64,000 nucleotides of DNA, taken from the NCBI GenBank assembly GCA_028554645.1, contig JAQOOI010000016.1, positions 434,001 to 498,000 of the forward strand, written 5' to 3'. The notes under the pieces are model-generated. The model saw nothing but the letters and a program-made list of their open reading frames with translations. It had not been told where the DNA came from and did not search any database. Shown here in pieces: positions 10,957-23,890 of this stretch (its first letter is position 1; every line of letters starts with the position of its first letter). This DNA comes from Omphalotus guepiniiformis (lineage: Eukaryota > Basidiomycota > Agaricomycetes > Agaricales > Omphalotaceae). The translations under genes were made by a program, and so were the position numbers.

Positions 10957-12024
10957 TCAGGCAGCAAAGTTCTTCATCACACGACTGATATGGTGAGGCC
11001 TCGAGCGTTTCTTGAGCTCAGCTACGGTATCCCGACGCTTCTTGCAGGACTTTCCAGAGGCGGAGGTCGATTTGGAAGCGGCGGAAGAGGAGCTGGCGGT
11101 CGAAGAGGTAGAGGTCGAGTTGGAACTGGTGGAAGAGCTGGCGGTAGAGGTTCCGTTGACGAATGCGGCGATGGCAGGGCCAGGGAATTCGTAAGGCTTG
11201 GTGACATCGCTGTACGGCTAGAAGAGAAAATAACCAGTTTGAAAACGAACATAAAAAAATAAAGAACCAGATAAAACTTACGTCAATGAGGATACCAGCA
11301 TCAGTGTCGCTGTACGCGCCGGGGAAGCTAACCAACTCATCCTGAGTCGCCTTTCCAGTCCCATTACCACCAATCTTGAGTTGCGCACATGCAGGGTAAA
11401 ACTCTGCACCTCCCTTGGTCATAGCGAGTTGGAGCGCAATGAGTTCGTGACGGATGAGGTAGTTGCCTGGGGCAATGTTCGACGGAAGCTGAACTTTAGC
11501 AGGGGAACCGTCGTTCATTGCGGCTTGACCCCAGGTGTTGGCTTGGACGTTGGTACGGCCGACTTGTCCGATTTTGAACCAGGAGGCAGAGGAAGAGTTG
11601 AATTGGGAGCAAGGGGAAGAACCGCAGGATGCCATGTAGGTTAACATTGGTCCGGTGTTGTGTACCCACTGCAATGGACGAAATTCATTATAACGTTAAT
11701 TTTCTTGAGAAAAAAATTGTATAAAAGTTCAAGGCAACTCACGTTCCCATTCTCCCCATTCCTCCATTCGAAGCTGATTGTATCGCCAGGCATAGCATCT
11801 GCTACGTCAGTTGCGAGCTGAGCATTCTGTCCGCAGTTCATGAAAGGATTCGAAGTTCCCTTGACTGGGTCAACGTCGTTGATTTGACGAATGACACTAC
11901 CGGCTGGGCTAGCGTTCGGGATGTTTCCAGTGAAAGTTTGGCTCCCGACAGAGATAGAGCCGAGGTATCCATGTGCGGACACGTAGGAACCAAAGAGAAG
12001 AGGGAGGAGTAAAGCAGAGATCAT
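10957..12024 (-). CDS. AA9 lytic polysaccharide monooxygenase
   Basis: A secreted copper enzyme that oxidatively cleaves cellulose or related glucans. Exons are 12024-11743, 11668-11282 and 11217-10957, giving 309 residues. The start at 12024 gives a 17-residue signal peptide (MISALLLPLLFGSYVSA). Cleavage exposes His18 followed by Gly, the N-terminal half of the copper histidine brace. The second copper ligand is His97 in WVHNTGPM. RHELIAL (His168) and GGAEFYPAC (Tyr185) supply the second-sphere and axial positions. The catalytic domain ends near residue 240 (EFPGPAIAAF). A Ser/Thr-rich tail of about 45 residues follows, then a short basic end with KKRRD and LKKRS. There is no CBM1. An earlier in-frame ATG at 12054 would spoil the signal peptide. 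A TATA-like box lies about 240 bp upstream. Confidence 0.95.
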
Positions 12025-13067
12025 CGTGCTGGACGTGATGAAAAAAAAAATCAAGGAAAGTTGGATACGAGGCGACGACAGTCAAGTTTTGACGTTAGAA
12101 GTGATCTAGGAGATATATCGCACAGCGAAAAGAGACAAGCAAAATTGAGAGCCGTAAAAACTTTGAAAAAGTCGTTCGCGGTCGTGGTAGGAGATCGTTG
12201 ACGGGAAATGAGAGATAGAAAGCAAGTTTGCACTGCCGTTACTAGATCTTTGAAAGCCCTTATATAGTTTCTGGTCATTGTGGTCGAGTGCCATTGTACG
12301 TCTGTGGACCAAAGTGTAAGTGGTTCGTGTGCAAACAGAAGTCGAAGAACAATAACAGTTACGGGCGCTAAGTACCACAACTTCCTTTTTTGGAACCTCG
12401 GCTAACTCTCGGTCATTGTTTTCTACTACTCCCGGTGGTACCCATTGTCATGTCTTCTCGAGGACAATACGAAGTCAACGTACATACGCTCCGTGGCTGT
12501 TCGACCCTTGTTCCTAGGTCTAACAATAGCTTATTGCGTTAAGGTATTTGGAATTTCGAGTACATACTGCAAAAATAGCACAGAGTTTGTACTTTTATTA
12601 CGTCGAAAACCGTAACCTTGAGGAAAGTCGGGATGGTCGTCTAGATAGACAAATGAGCCATGAATTTTGAGTGCCATAAATGATGCAGAGCTCACCGTCT
12701 TGCAAGTTGCTGGCGACAATACTTGAAATACTCCGTCGTCCGGAGTTATTGAAATAATGCCAGTGACTGGTTTACAAAGTATTTGGAGATACCACCTCAA
12801 TTTCAGGTATAAACCAAAGAAGCAATGTGGAAGTTATATAGTAAGAGACTAAGTTATCTGATACGGACTAGTAAACCTATAAGTTTGAATAGAAAGCTAG
12901 GATTGTGGATAACATAGAACTTGAAAACCGATATCATACATATATAATTATACATTCCATATCCGTGCATCGTGCATGCTATGCACTGCTAAGTAGAGGG
13001 AAGAGGAGAGAGAGAGAGAGAAAACGTGATTTGAACGAACACTCATCGATTCTCCGACCTCCCATAA
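12025..13067. other. Intergenic between two minus-strand genes
   Basis: Contains the AA9 upstream region and a GA-rich run (GAGAGAGAGAGAG) near 13005-13022. The short open frames show no motif. Confidence 0.5.
12260..12267 (-). promoter_or_regulatory. TATA-like box upstream of the AA9 gene
   Basis: TATATAAG on the minus strand, about 236 bp before the chosen ATG, which implies a 5' leader of about 200 nt. No carbon-control site was assigned. Confidence 0.4.
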
Positions 13068-14759
13068 TCACAAACTACCCTCCGAAAACGGAACCTTCAT
13101 CTCCTTATCCGAAAAATCCGAATCCTTGCGCTGAGCCTTTCGTCGTGCAAACATATCACCCATCTCATCATACTCTCCTCTTCCGAACCCGAACCCGGAC
13201 TCAGTATGTCCAGTGCGATCAAAGTCCGCCATGGTGGTATCAGTAAGGCCTTGATCGAATCTCAGCGGTTGAGAAATCGCCATCGTGTCCGAGTTCGAGT
13301 TTGTGCTGAAGATGGTGTTCGCGTGGGATTTCTCTAGGGAGACCATGATGATGATGAAGGTCGGGTATATGCCCTGAGATGAAGGGAATACGGTGTAAGA
13401 ACGAAATCCACGTATATGAAGGTAGGTGTATAGACGGACAGACAGGAGTGGGATAGGAGGTTCTCTCCATCGTAAAGAAGGCGAAGGAGAAGTACTTACC
13501 GTAAGACTGACCGCGACACCCAAAACAAGGATGTTTGTAGATGAGCTCATCACGTCAAAACCGGCTATGAGGATGAGAAGCTGTTCAAGTAAAAAAAAAT
13601 TGGCGCTTTAGCTCCGGGACTCCATCTTTCAAATTGCCGAAATGTGACAGAAAATCTGCTGAGTACAACTCACCCAGATGGCGCAATATAAAAACCCGCT
13701 CTCCACCAACAAAATAAGTATTTGCTCAGTCCTTGTAGTTGACTTTGCAGACTTTATGTGCTTTCTGTATTCCCTATTGAGTGCATTTCGTCAGCCTCGG
13801 GCTCGGTGACAGATAACACGGAAGTATGTAGTGGAACACGTTTGATGACCAAACTCGGAGTTTTTAAGATCTCAAACAAGACTCACCAGGTCTTATAGGC
13901 GATTAACGAAGTCGCCGTAAGATTCGTAATGAGTGGTGGCAAAGTCATCACGAGAGAGTAAGTATTGGAAGCTTCAGTATTTCGAACCAAGTCCAGGGCA
14001 GCCTTCACCCCGTTACCAACTATCGCGCCTGTCGGAAGAATAGAAGAGTTGAGAACTGTACCATGAAATGTAGACAGCGAATGAGAGGAAAATGTACCTA
14101 TTGTGCCCAACATACACGCAGCAAGAATCAAACGAACTCTGATATGCGGCCAAACCGTCCATGTCCGCCAAACAACGATCACATCACCGAGGAGGAACTG
14201 TTTTTCAGTCGATGATTGAATTAAGAACTACTAAAGATCATATCGATGGGCTTACATTGACTCTCATCAAAACATTCGACGCAATCCGAAGTTGTAGATT
14301 CAGCTCCTTCGTTGACGGGGCGTCCAAGCTATAGCTCTGTGCTTGGCGCAAGCACATCATCATATCTAATATGATGACTCCAATGGACGAAAGAAACATG
14401 ACGCCCGTTAGAAGGAGTAGGAGGATACGAGCTCTGACGATGCTGATCCCTTTGTAACTGTGGATCATGATGCGTGATGGGTAAGGTTATTCAATGAGGC
14501 CATGCCATCAGCGAATGATAGAGATAGCATGTAGTGGGTACTGACAAGAGCAAATACGTCGAGATGATGAAGAGTGTGGCGTGAAGGCCTACGACAACAA
14601 CACAGTAGTATGAGATCCACTAGCGTATCAAGCAGTGAAGAAAAACATATGCTTACCGAAGAAGAGAAATTCGCAGCCGATCCTGATGATAACATGTTGC
14701 ACTGCAAGGACTTGGGCGTCACTGAGATAATGCGTAGAGGTAGTCGCAGCGAGAGCCAT
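13068..14759 (-). CDS. Multi-pass membrane protein of a basidiomycete-type family
   Basis: Eight exons join in phase: 14759-14657, 14588-14546, 14457-14256, 14197-14098, 14028-13887, 13773-13674, 13580-13500 and 13373-13068. They give 358 residues. About seven hydrophobic segments are visible, including FGLHATLFIISTYLLL, ARILLLLLTGVMFLSS, DVIVVWRTWTVW, TEQILILLVESGFLYCAIW and GIYPTFIIIMVSLEKS. The C-terminal 70 residues are polar. The layout resembles the large uncharacterised 7-TM-like families of Agaricomycetes, which have VWRxW and GIYPTxIIxxV motifs. The ligand and function are unknown. Intron 126 nt between exons 7 and 8 is in frame, so an unspliced reading also stays open. Confidence 0.75.
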
Positions 14760-15732
14760 AGCGAGTGTCCAGCAACAACTTGCGTGAATAGGTTGTAGAT
14801 GATTAAAAAGGCGTGCCCCACATTAGGGGAAGCGTATGGAAGAGGGAGCGAAAAACTTTCAAACACGCGCCGCGGGCATTTTTATCTTCATGTCCTTGTT
14901 TTTTCCTCGGCCCACAGATCAATTCTGGATCCCTCGAGCCGTAAGTTGAGCCTTATGTGGCACCGCAAAGGGTGGAGATTACACCCATTCAGTTGACCAT
15001 TTTACCCACGCGATAGTTCCATCGAGTCTGTCATATGCGCCATTGCTCTATGCCTATTGGTTAGATGGTTTTTTAGATCCTGATGAAAGTGATCGTCAGA
15101 GCGTTCTACACACTTTCAAGCACCTTCATGAGAGAAAGATGCTGATCGTGGAGTATGAAGGAAGGATAGTGGGCGCAAGATGGGCGAACTTGATGTTGTT
15201 CGTCAAGTTTTCAAGCTCCGCTCAAATTCACGATCCCTTCGAAAACATCGGCGTTTTCGGCAACTTTTTCTGTTCCACCCACACACGAATCTCCCGTGAG
15301 GCGGCAAATTTTGAGCGATTTGTCAGTACATCAGAAGTTCTGACATCGACTGCTTGCTTGTTACGGAGTCAAGGTGCTGTGGGCTGCTGTGGGCTACGAT
15401 ATCCAACTCATATTGACCCTCGGGGAAGCGCCACCCGAGATCGTTCACAGGTTCTTTGAACGGCCTCGTCTGAGACTGCAGTTTCTGGCAGTCTTTGGTA
15501 TTGCGCAGCGAGCTTGTGTTCCTTCTTTCTTTCACATTCTGTCATTACTGTGCTCCGCACACTCAGCTTGACATCGGGCAGTACCTCCTCCCGGACGACA
15601 GTTTTAGTCACGGAACCGATTCGAGGAACATAAATTGAATTGCCTTACCACCCACATGTCGTACTAGCTCTACGGTACATAGCAACCAAGCATCTCGACA
15701 AGCTACTTATACTCCAAATCGATGCATGCAAC
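14760..15732. other. Intergenic, nothing supported
   Basis: A 138-codon frame at 15043 is open but has no recognisable domain, no spliced partners and random-looking composition. It is treated as non-coding. Confidence 0.5.
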
Positions 15733-17027
15733 ATGAACATCATGTTTGTCGCCCTCGTCTTTCTATGGCTGCACTTTCTGTCGTCTTGGACTGGCAACAC
15801 CTTCGCCGATGTCTCTCCTAGGGATTGCTTGAGCAACAGGACTCTCGGGGACCTCATTGACTGCCTCAATGATTTCACAGTTGGTCCAGAGTTCTACGAC
15901 GCTTCTAGTTATGCGGTGGCCCAGCCGACGCCTGAACAATTGAATGATTGGGTCTCTGTCGTCACTTCCATGCTGGACTCTGACAGCACCGACTGCGCTT
16001 CTATCCAATTTCCCACTTCCCTTTCCTCCATATATGCTATCACCTCCTTTCCTGATGCCTCTACAAACACCACTTTCTGTGTCTTATCAGAAACCACGAG
16101 CGTTGCGGATGGAAATTACACCAAAGGTTGGGGAGTTATGGTCGTGCCCGCACTGAAACAGTCTATTTCACGCACAATACATCTCTCTGCCCCGCATCCA
16201 CTGTATGACATCGACACCCCGCAACAAGCAGCTGCGATGTTTGCTTTGTCAGGAGCACATAGCTTGCTGATTTCAGGTAGAATTCGCATGGCTTACACGG
16301 CGCCTACGGATTGTATTATCCCGTCCGACCCCGATACGATATATTATAAGACTGATCCTGCGCATGACGTTGTAAGTGTTGAATCTCTTCATTCCTGGAT
16401 GGATGGGGGTGACTAATATTTATATTTGGTATAGAATGAACCTTTCAACATTGCAAATAGAGCGATTAGAGCCTGGCAGAATGATCATGGCGGGTGCCCT
16501 TCTGATACTTGTGCTTATCTGCAAATACATGGAAAGGGTGCTTCTTCTTGCCCTACAGATACCATGTTCATCTCCAGCGGGTTAGGTGAGTACATTTCTT
16601 GATCTCTTTCTCTCATGGCTAGATGTGCATTATCCCTGCTTTATGACTATCAGGAACTAGCAACTCCTCCATCGCGTGGTACCAAACACAACCTAGCCTC
16701 CCATCCCGGCGGATCAAAACATATGCGAGCCAGGTTTTTCCGACGTTCGATGCATCTCTACCTTCTGACGATACCTCTTGCGGATTAACCGCTACGACTA
16801 ACGTTTTCGGGCGTCTGGTCAATGGTATTCCAGAGGACGGTGTGTGTACTGTTGCCGCGAACACGACAACGGCCACGGGGGAGTTTATACATATCGAACA
16901 AGCGATAATATCTCGACAGAGTGGTGCGTACGAAGGGTGGGGTGAGGTTATTCGGAGAACGTTCCAGACTAGCTGTCAGGAGGGTATGAGGGAAGATGAT
17001 GAGACGGGGCTTTGTGTGGAGGTCTGA
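15733..17027 (+). CDS. Secreted hypothetical protein
   Basis: Exons 15733-16371, 16435-16585 and 16654-17027 join in phase to 387 residues. The start at 15733 (MNIMFVALVFLWLHFLSSW) gives a clean signal peptide with cleavage near residue 25. An earlier in-frame ATG at 15640 would add a charged leader. The mature part is rich in Ser, Thr and Asn-glycosylation sequons (NRT, NTT, NYT). It holds about a dozen cysteines, such as CPSDTCAY and SSCPTD, consistent with a disulfide-bonded extracellular protein. No catalytic motif was recognised. Confidence 0.75.
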
Positions 17028-17528
17028 CAGTGTAGTATAGATTTCGTGGAATCTTGGTGGTCTCTTTGGGTGCCATATCTTGTGTATACATGCATGCATA
17101 GTACGATCAAGTATGTGTTCTTGTATATAAGCGGCTGATACTGAGAAGCCTCGCGGCTTGGGAAGACAGAGTACAAATTAGAGCAAAGTGAGCTGCCATC
17201 CACGAAGACGGCGCGCAACGGCGCGATAAGTCACAGCTCACATGATCTGTCACAGCATCACGCCAGTTACTTATATAGTTTAAAGTTATCTACCGCCGTC
17301 TTCGTCCGGTTTCCTTCTTGATCTTGTGCTTCTTTCCTTTACTCGTGTGCTTCAGCTCTTCTGCATAGGACAGGAATGTCTACGGTGTAACTTACATCCT
17401 CGAAATAACGGCTTCATCCAGGTTTTGCGGTTGATTAGCATTGTAGCATACATTGCAAGAGTATTGGGTACGTTGACAACCGTTGACTGGATGTTTGCTG
17501 GATGACAATTTTCTATGCATTGCAGAAA

Positions 17529-19015
17529 ATGGCATTGCAAGACTCTAGGAGGCGTACTGGGCTGCTTGGTCTCCCTGTCGAACTGTTATCGGAGATCATA
17601 GAGTTCGGCTCTCTTCAGGATCACCTGTCTCTTTGTCGTGTATGCGCGGACTTTTACTCGCTCACTATACCTGCGATATACCGCTGTCTTCATTTGAAAT
17701 CATGCAAGGCATCTATCGCTAAATGTGCTCGTACCTTGGCCTCGAAATGTCTCGCGGCGAGATCTGTGAGAAGATTGGAAGTGCATGAGAGGTGAGTTTG
17801 GAAGATGGTTATTGCTGATCAGCGAAACTAATGTTTTCGATGTAGCATGTTCGTGTCTACACCCAACAACCTGTCTTTGACAAAAGCTTTCGACGGGATG
17901 AAGAACCTGCAGTACCTGATTCTGCGTGTAAACGAAAAGCCATACAGGGAAGCCCTTCGATCCGCCACGTTTCCTCGGCTCCGTTTGTTCGAGTGCCCGA
18001 TGAAGCTGAATAGTTTGGTCATATCGTTCTTGGAAAGGCATCAAACTCTCACCAATCTTTCCCTACATGTTTCGTGGGCGGCAAGGCGCTCCAGCCAGAA
18101 TCTTCAGCCTATCACGCTTCCAAATCTTCAGGAATTTCGTGGCGAGCTACAACACCTCCAATGGGTGGGTCGAGGTGCCCCACTCACTCATGTCAGCTTG
18201 GATTGGTGCACGGACATTGATAACATCCCACTTTTCGAGGAGGCCATCGATATCCTCAAGGGGTCGAACTCTCTTGTCCTTCTTCGCTTCATGCGACCTT
18301 TGAATAATGTCGCGCAGCTCGATACCATCTCTCAGAAATTACCCAATCTTGAAATGCTGCTTATATATATTGAGTTGTATAGTCGTATAAACGAGGCGAG
18401 TTTTCCATTCAATTGAGATGAACATCTTGATGACAACCATCGTTTCGTTTCGCTAGGCACAGGCCAAGCTCGTCAGGACATACCTGGCTCGTATGAAGTA
18501 TTTATTCGCGCTGAACATCGCTGGTGAATATGATCGGGGGCCAGGCAAAAGAAAGTTCGCCTATGACGAAGATCATGAAACCGTTCTTGCGATAGCCAAA
18601 CAATGTCCTACTCTCGCAATATGCAACACGCCACGTAAGCTCCCTCTCTTCTTTATACTGCAGGACAGTACGATGAACCCCTTGTCCGTGTTTAACAGGA
18701 AATATAACGTGGTTCGCCCACCAGAATGGGTTGTGGATACCGGATTCACAAGACTACCACGGTGCTCGCTGGGCACTGATCAAACGTCTAAATGATGAGA
18801 ACCCAAACTGGAGGGACGAGCTGAATGATATTGCTCCTGATGATTGGGATACACTGTGGACCAAGGCTCTTGCGGATTGGATGGGTTTGCTTGATTACAG
18901 TGATGAGGAAGAGGATTTGTCGAGTGATAGTGAGGACGGTGGCGAAGATGACTCTGACTTATCAGGACCGGAAGATAGTGATGATGAAGCTGGTAATGCG
19001 GAAGCTCCTGCTTGA
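17529..19015 (+). CDS. F-box protein
   Basis: Substrate receptor type for SCF ubiquitin ligases. The F-box is at the N-terminus, around residues 12-50 (LLGLPVELLSEIIEFGS, then LSLCRVCADFYSLTIPAIY), where it would bind Skp1. Exons are 17529-17791, 17846-18395, 18457-18634 and 18699-19015, giving 435 residues. The middle is leucine-rich with irregular repeats and could act as the substrate-binding surface. The C-terminus is a strongly acidic Ser/Asp/Glu tail. The second intron uses a GC donor (GAG|GCGAGT); no GT donor in the right phase was found. An in-frame ATG at 17502 would add nine residues. Substrates are unknown. Confidence 0.8.
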
Positions 19016-20429
19016 TGTTTTTTTTTCTGTTTTGCTGAGAAGCTTTGTTGTGTATTTATTGATATTGTAGAGCTGAAGTAATACCTTTATGAATACCTGA
19101 TGAATACCCACTACTTTTGTTTATTCTTTAATGCGAGTTCAGCGTTGTCCTGCCCTCACGAAATTGGAGCTCCGCCCAAGTGTCCTGCTTTTCTCTTCTT
19201 TCCATCATCGTTGCTCGATTATTTTCTCTACGCTGTGTACTCGATAAATGCGTAAGCTGGGTGCTATAAAAGTACGTTCGTGAGTCATCAGCATGCGAGT
19301 CTTGCAAATATCCTAAGTGTCACTGTGTACTGACTTGTCGTTTGCAGCGGCTTTACGATCTAAATTTCATAGCTTTTCTATGTTTCGGCATTTAGTGTGT
19401 ACAGAGCGATGTCAAATTCCCCTCCGAGAACCTAAACAGTGAAACGAGCATCTCGCTATTCATTCAATGCAGAGCAAGATGATACTGTTTCGGCTCTCGC
19501 CATTTTGGGGGCAGCGATGTTAATCCAGAGGGAGAAGGTATGTCTATGATGCAGTTGGATAGGTAGCTGTCTGATTAGCAGGATGTATACCATGAACAGT
19601 CCCACAGCGCCGTTATTTATACAGCGAACAGTGATATACATCAACTTATGGCTGTACAACGGACCGAATTCCTCGTGTTTCCGCTGAATACCTGACCAAA
19701 GTTGGTATTCATTGCAAGAGATGGATCAATTTGAAGCCAAGAAATGGTCCGTCATCATCTCATCATCTCGTTATGTGATTTATTTATTGAACGAAGCCGC
19801 AGAATCCTAAACTGAGTCATTCGTTGATGCATTGGGCTGTCCCTGGCTGTCCTGCACCACAGTGTCCTTACTATAGCATGGGGCTCTTGCAAATTACTGC
19901 GTGTAACAACACCTTACAGCCGCGATCGTCGGAGTCATATGCATCCTGGGTTTTCGAGCTTCAAACCGGTTTTTTGATTCTGGAAGGAAAAGGAAGGAAG
20001 TATGTTAAGGGTATGGGTTTAAGTGTTGAACAATCTTGAAAGGTACTGGAGACATATTATTTAACCTGAAAAACACACTGATTCGACGTACTTCAGACTC
20101 GGAGTCAGAGAGCAATTCATTGAATTTAGCGCTATCAGATGCTTGACAGTCACATTAGTAGCAGTGATATTGATCTAGTTGATGCATGCTGTGTTGCCGT
20201 GTTGTTAGTTTTCCACGACTTTGTTAACCTCTTTGTTGACATCGACGCACTTTGTAGAAGGACTATCAAGTTGTGGTGAAGACTCGACAGCATCGTTCTG
20301 AATGACTACGATTGTTGACTCGGGCACTACTCACTCATCCAGAAGTGTCATGTCCTAACGGTTGTTCGATCATCAACAGCGCTACATCCTATTCAACACC
20401 ACCCGGGCGTCAATACTTGGCCAGGAGAC
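19016..20429. other. Intergenic, nothing supported
   Basis: Stop-rich on both strands, with no motif or repeat found. The last 100 bp lead into the kinase promoter. Confidence 0.5.
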
Positions 20430-20437
20430 TATAAAAG
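20430..20437 (+). promoter_or_regulatory. TATA box of the MLKL-like kinase gene
   Basis: TATAAAAG lies 84-91 bp before the ATG at 20521. This supports that start over the in-frame ATG at 20362. Confidence 0.55.
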
Positions 20438-20520
20438 CTATACAAGCCAGGCTCTCACCTTTCCCACTTCTCTCACATCCTGCTACCCTCTATTCCACCA
20501 ACGTATCACAGATTTCTGCT

Positions 20521-23447
20521 ATGTCTCTTTCACCGCGTGGACATTCTTCAGACCCACCTTCACCCTATATCAGATCCCGACCTGATTCTGACCCAACAAC
20601 ACCTCGCATCTCATTCACACCACCTAGCACACCACCTAGCACATTCCGCAGTAGTATTCGGCACTTGTTCTCTCACGAAGACCATACTCAAGGCAATGGT
20701 TCATCATCGGAGGGAAACTTGTCCAAAAGTGCCCCTGGGCTTACTACTATGCGTGGACGGCCTCTAGTGACTGTATCTAGCTCAAGTTCGAGAGAAACTA
20801 GCGCGTCTGGCGAATCGAGAGACTCTTCAACCTCATTGTTAAGCATGTTCAGCCCCAGACCATGGTCAGGAACGCCTTCGAAGAAACATTCGGTCCCGAA
20901 AGAGCAAACGGATGCATATCTGCGTACGAAAACTGTACTTACAATTTATCTCTTTCTGCGTGGCTATATTGATGCGAGTACCCTAGCGCGTGGACCTAGC
21001 TGTAAAGTCCATTGAAGACGTTGCTCGAACGGGGCTGGAGGTGGTTGCAGAGGCTGGCGAGGCAATACCTGTCCCAGGACTTGCTGCAGTAGCGAAACTA
21101 TTACTGAATATCTGGAATGCTCTGGACAAAGTTGGCGTGCGTACATATATATCTCCACAATATCGCGATGCTGATTTTCGTCAATTCCGTAGTCAAACAG
21201 ACTAGCCTGCCTACGGCTTGCTGGACGTTGCGCTGACTTGCTTCTTGCAATATGTGACGAGATTCACGAGGACGGACAAAAAGTCCTAATCGAACTTGAC
21301 AAACCACTTGAGAAATTGGAAAGGTGAAGTCTTTTGCTGAGAAGCAAACATTAGGCTCGCTAAAACGTGCTTTTGACTCTACAGTACGTTTGGTCAGATA
21401 TATGACCTGGTCATGGATTTGAGAAACCGGCCCTTCTGGAGACGTTATCTGGAACGAGAAGAAATTGTGTTGGAGATTGAGAAATGCAACGAAGCCCTTC
21501 ATGATTCCCTGTACCTCTTTAACGTAGGTTTTGCTGCCCTTATCGAAAATACCAACTCACCTGTTATCTGATTAGATGTCTATACTCCTTCGTGTATTGA
21601 AGAACGTCAAATCTTCCTCAACTCAATCTGTCTCCGACTCGAAGGAAACATTTCTCTTGAAATCCGACACGGACATCGAAGAAACTTCCTCGCCGATTGA
21701 GGCGATTGAGGAGGATCTGGGGTTGACCAATTTCTCCCCTGCGCCTCCCCATGCAGATGATATGGCCGTATCAGATGCTGATCGTATATGCGCGCATCTT
21801 CGTCGACTACAGGAACGCCAGAACGAACTTGACAAGGCGAAAGATGTGACCGACCTTCGACAGTTGCTCAGAGTCGCTTGGGATTCGACAAATGACCAGG
21901 AACTGCTGAAAGTTTTGCAAGTTGCTGGGAAGGATATGCCGCAAGCGATAAAGACGTTGCTCCGAGCTTTGGAGGGCAAAGACCCGTATTTCCGGCCTCC
22001 TGCTAGTTCGGCCATGAGGTCAACTCATCATCTTCCGCCGACAAGAGCCTTCACTTGGCCCCTGGATGAGAAGGAAAGTGCTGTCATGGATGGAGAGTTT
22101 GTTGAAACGGAGATCGTTGCGCTTCAGAGATTAGCTCAGGGATTTGAGTTGGATTTACCAAGTTGGACCATACAAAAGTGCGCGTTCTCGTTTTGATTGT
22201 TCGTTCGTACTTGATACTAATCTCTTCACTATTAGAAATGACATAACGTTTCATGAACTTATTGGCCGAGGTTTCTTCTCCAACGTGTACAAAGGGACGT
22301 GGAGGCATCGACTCGTCGCGATCAAAGTACTGGAGCCCTCTACACCCAGAAAAGTGTTTGAAGAAGAGATGTCCGTTTGGCGGTCGTTAAATCACCCTAA
22401 TATCCTGAGGCTTTACGGCGCCAGTGGATCGGAGAAGCTTCCATGGTTCCTAGTGAGCCCGTATATGAGAAATGGGAGCTTGACGGAATATTTGAAACGG
22501 CTGGAGTGGGATGGACGCATGTACATGGGAAGATCGCTTGTTTCCGAGGTGTATGGTGACAGCTCAGAGCCGGATTTGCTGAGGTTCATGATTGAGATTG
22601 CGAGAGCCATGGAATACCTGCATAATAATCATATTGTTCACGGTGACCTGAAAGGCGTATCTTCCCATCATTGGTGTGTCTGTCAAACTCAAGCGTATAT
22701 GTTAAGGGCGCCAATGTTCTGTTGGACAACAACTTGAACTGCATGCTGGCGGACTTTGGACATAGCAAACTGCTTTCACAAGTCACGTTCGCTAATGCAA
22801 AGCATGCACGTACGTCCTTGAGCTCTTTTACCGTGCATTCCCAGCAACTTCATTAAATGTATCCTGCAGATGGTCTACGGTGGCAGTCTCCTGAACTCAT
22901 GGCGGAGCGCTCGTTACTCACAAGAGAAAACGATGTCTATGCATTTGCCATAACGTGTGTGGAAATTGTCACCATGGGCAGCTTACCATGGCCGATGATA
23001 GCAGATGATGTGGTTAAGAGATATGTTCTCGGTGAGTCATAGCGTGCTACCCCGGTTTGACTACCTATGCTGACTTGAGATTCAGAACAAGATAAGAGAC
23101 CCCCATTTCCGTCAAAGATAGTCGACTGGCTTGGGGTAAGGAACATCTTGGGTCGCTGTTGGACTGCTGGATTCATGGAGAGGCCGACGTTCTCGCGAGT
23201 TGTCGAATCTCTGGAGCAAGCGCTTGAGAATTTGTCAAACGGAGAGATGGTTGCTGCGGATGGTTCGCGAGTGCAGGATTCAGACTCCATATTCTCCCTG
23301 GAGACGCATGAAGAACCGCTTGAACTGACCCCGAGATATTCTCGCCCGATTACACCGGAAGGTAACGATGGGTCAGAGGGCCGGGAAAGAGTTAGAACAC
23401 TTCTTGCCAATTCTGGTGAATACGAGTATTCATTTTATGCGAAGTAA
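20521..23447 (+). CDS. TKL-type kinase with MLKL-like helical N-terminal domain
   Basis: Nine exons join in phase to about 819 residues: 20521-20923, 21000-21136, 21193-21323, 21385-21523, 21576-22177, 22236-22656, 22707-22809, 22870-23031 and 23086-23447. Residues 1-130 are Ser/Pro-rich and disordered. Residues 135-270 are amphipathic helices (VPGLAAVAKLLLNIWNAL, NRLACLRLAGRCADLLLAI, PFWRRYLEREEIVLEIEK). These follow the pattern of the mixed-lineage-kinase-like four-helix adaptor seen in fungal signalling proteins. A 200-residue linker leads to the kinase domain (about 472-760) with GRGFFSNVYKG, VAIK, HGDLKG, ADFG and RWQSPE. Catalytic Lys, Asp and DFG are present, so it should be active. 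The exon 6/7 junction gives an extra Gly (KGGANVLL) and may be off by a codon. The substrate and the trigger are unknown. Confidence 0.8.
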
Positions 23448-23890
23448 TCCCTAGTACTGACCAATTACACCTATAGCCCATCCAATTTAACCTGAGCCAG
23501 GTTGACATTAGGATTCACGTTATTGATTCGCTCCCGAGCATTCTCTAGCCCAACCGGGCACGCTAAGATAGTCTCGCTATGATCTCCCGAGATTTTGCTA
23601 AAATCGGATCGCAGAAAAGAGCACTTTTAGTCTGCAGACCAACCCGATTTTCCTGTGACTACCGGGGTTTTGTTTTTGAGCGTAAAGTTGGGCTAGACAT
23701 TTTTCGGCACAGCTGTATCGACGAACAATCTACTACATTACCACGTAGTTTCAGTAGATAATATATATCTATGCATGAATTTGCAGTAACATGCGACAAA
23801 GGATGAGCAGAAGGCAATAACATGCCATGACAAGGATAAGGCTACGGTATACAGGACGCATACATTTCTAATCGCCACTAGCTAAGTATA

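Noticed and set aside
12051..12380. Two minus-strand frames of 90-109 codons upstream of the AA9 gene
   Set aside because: They lie in the presumed promoter and leader, and have no signal peptide or domain.
13426..13553. Extra exon in the membrane protein gene at 13068-14759
   Set aside because: This in-frame stretch has GTAAGT and CTCAG borders and Pro/Ser-rich nonsense composition, so it is read as an intron.
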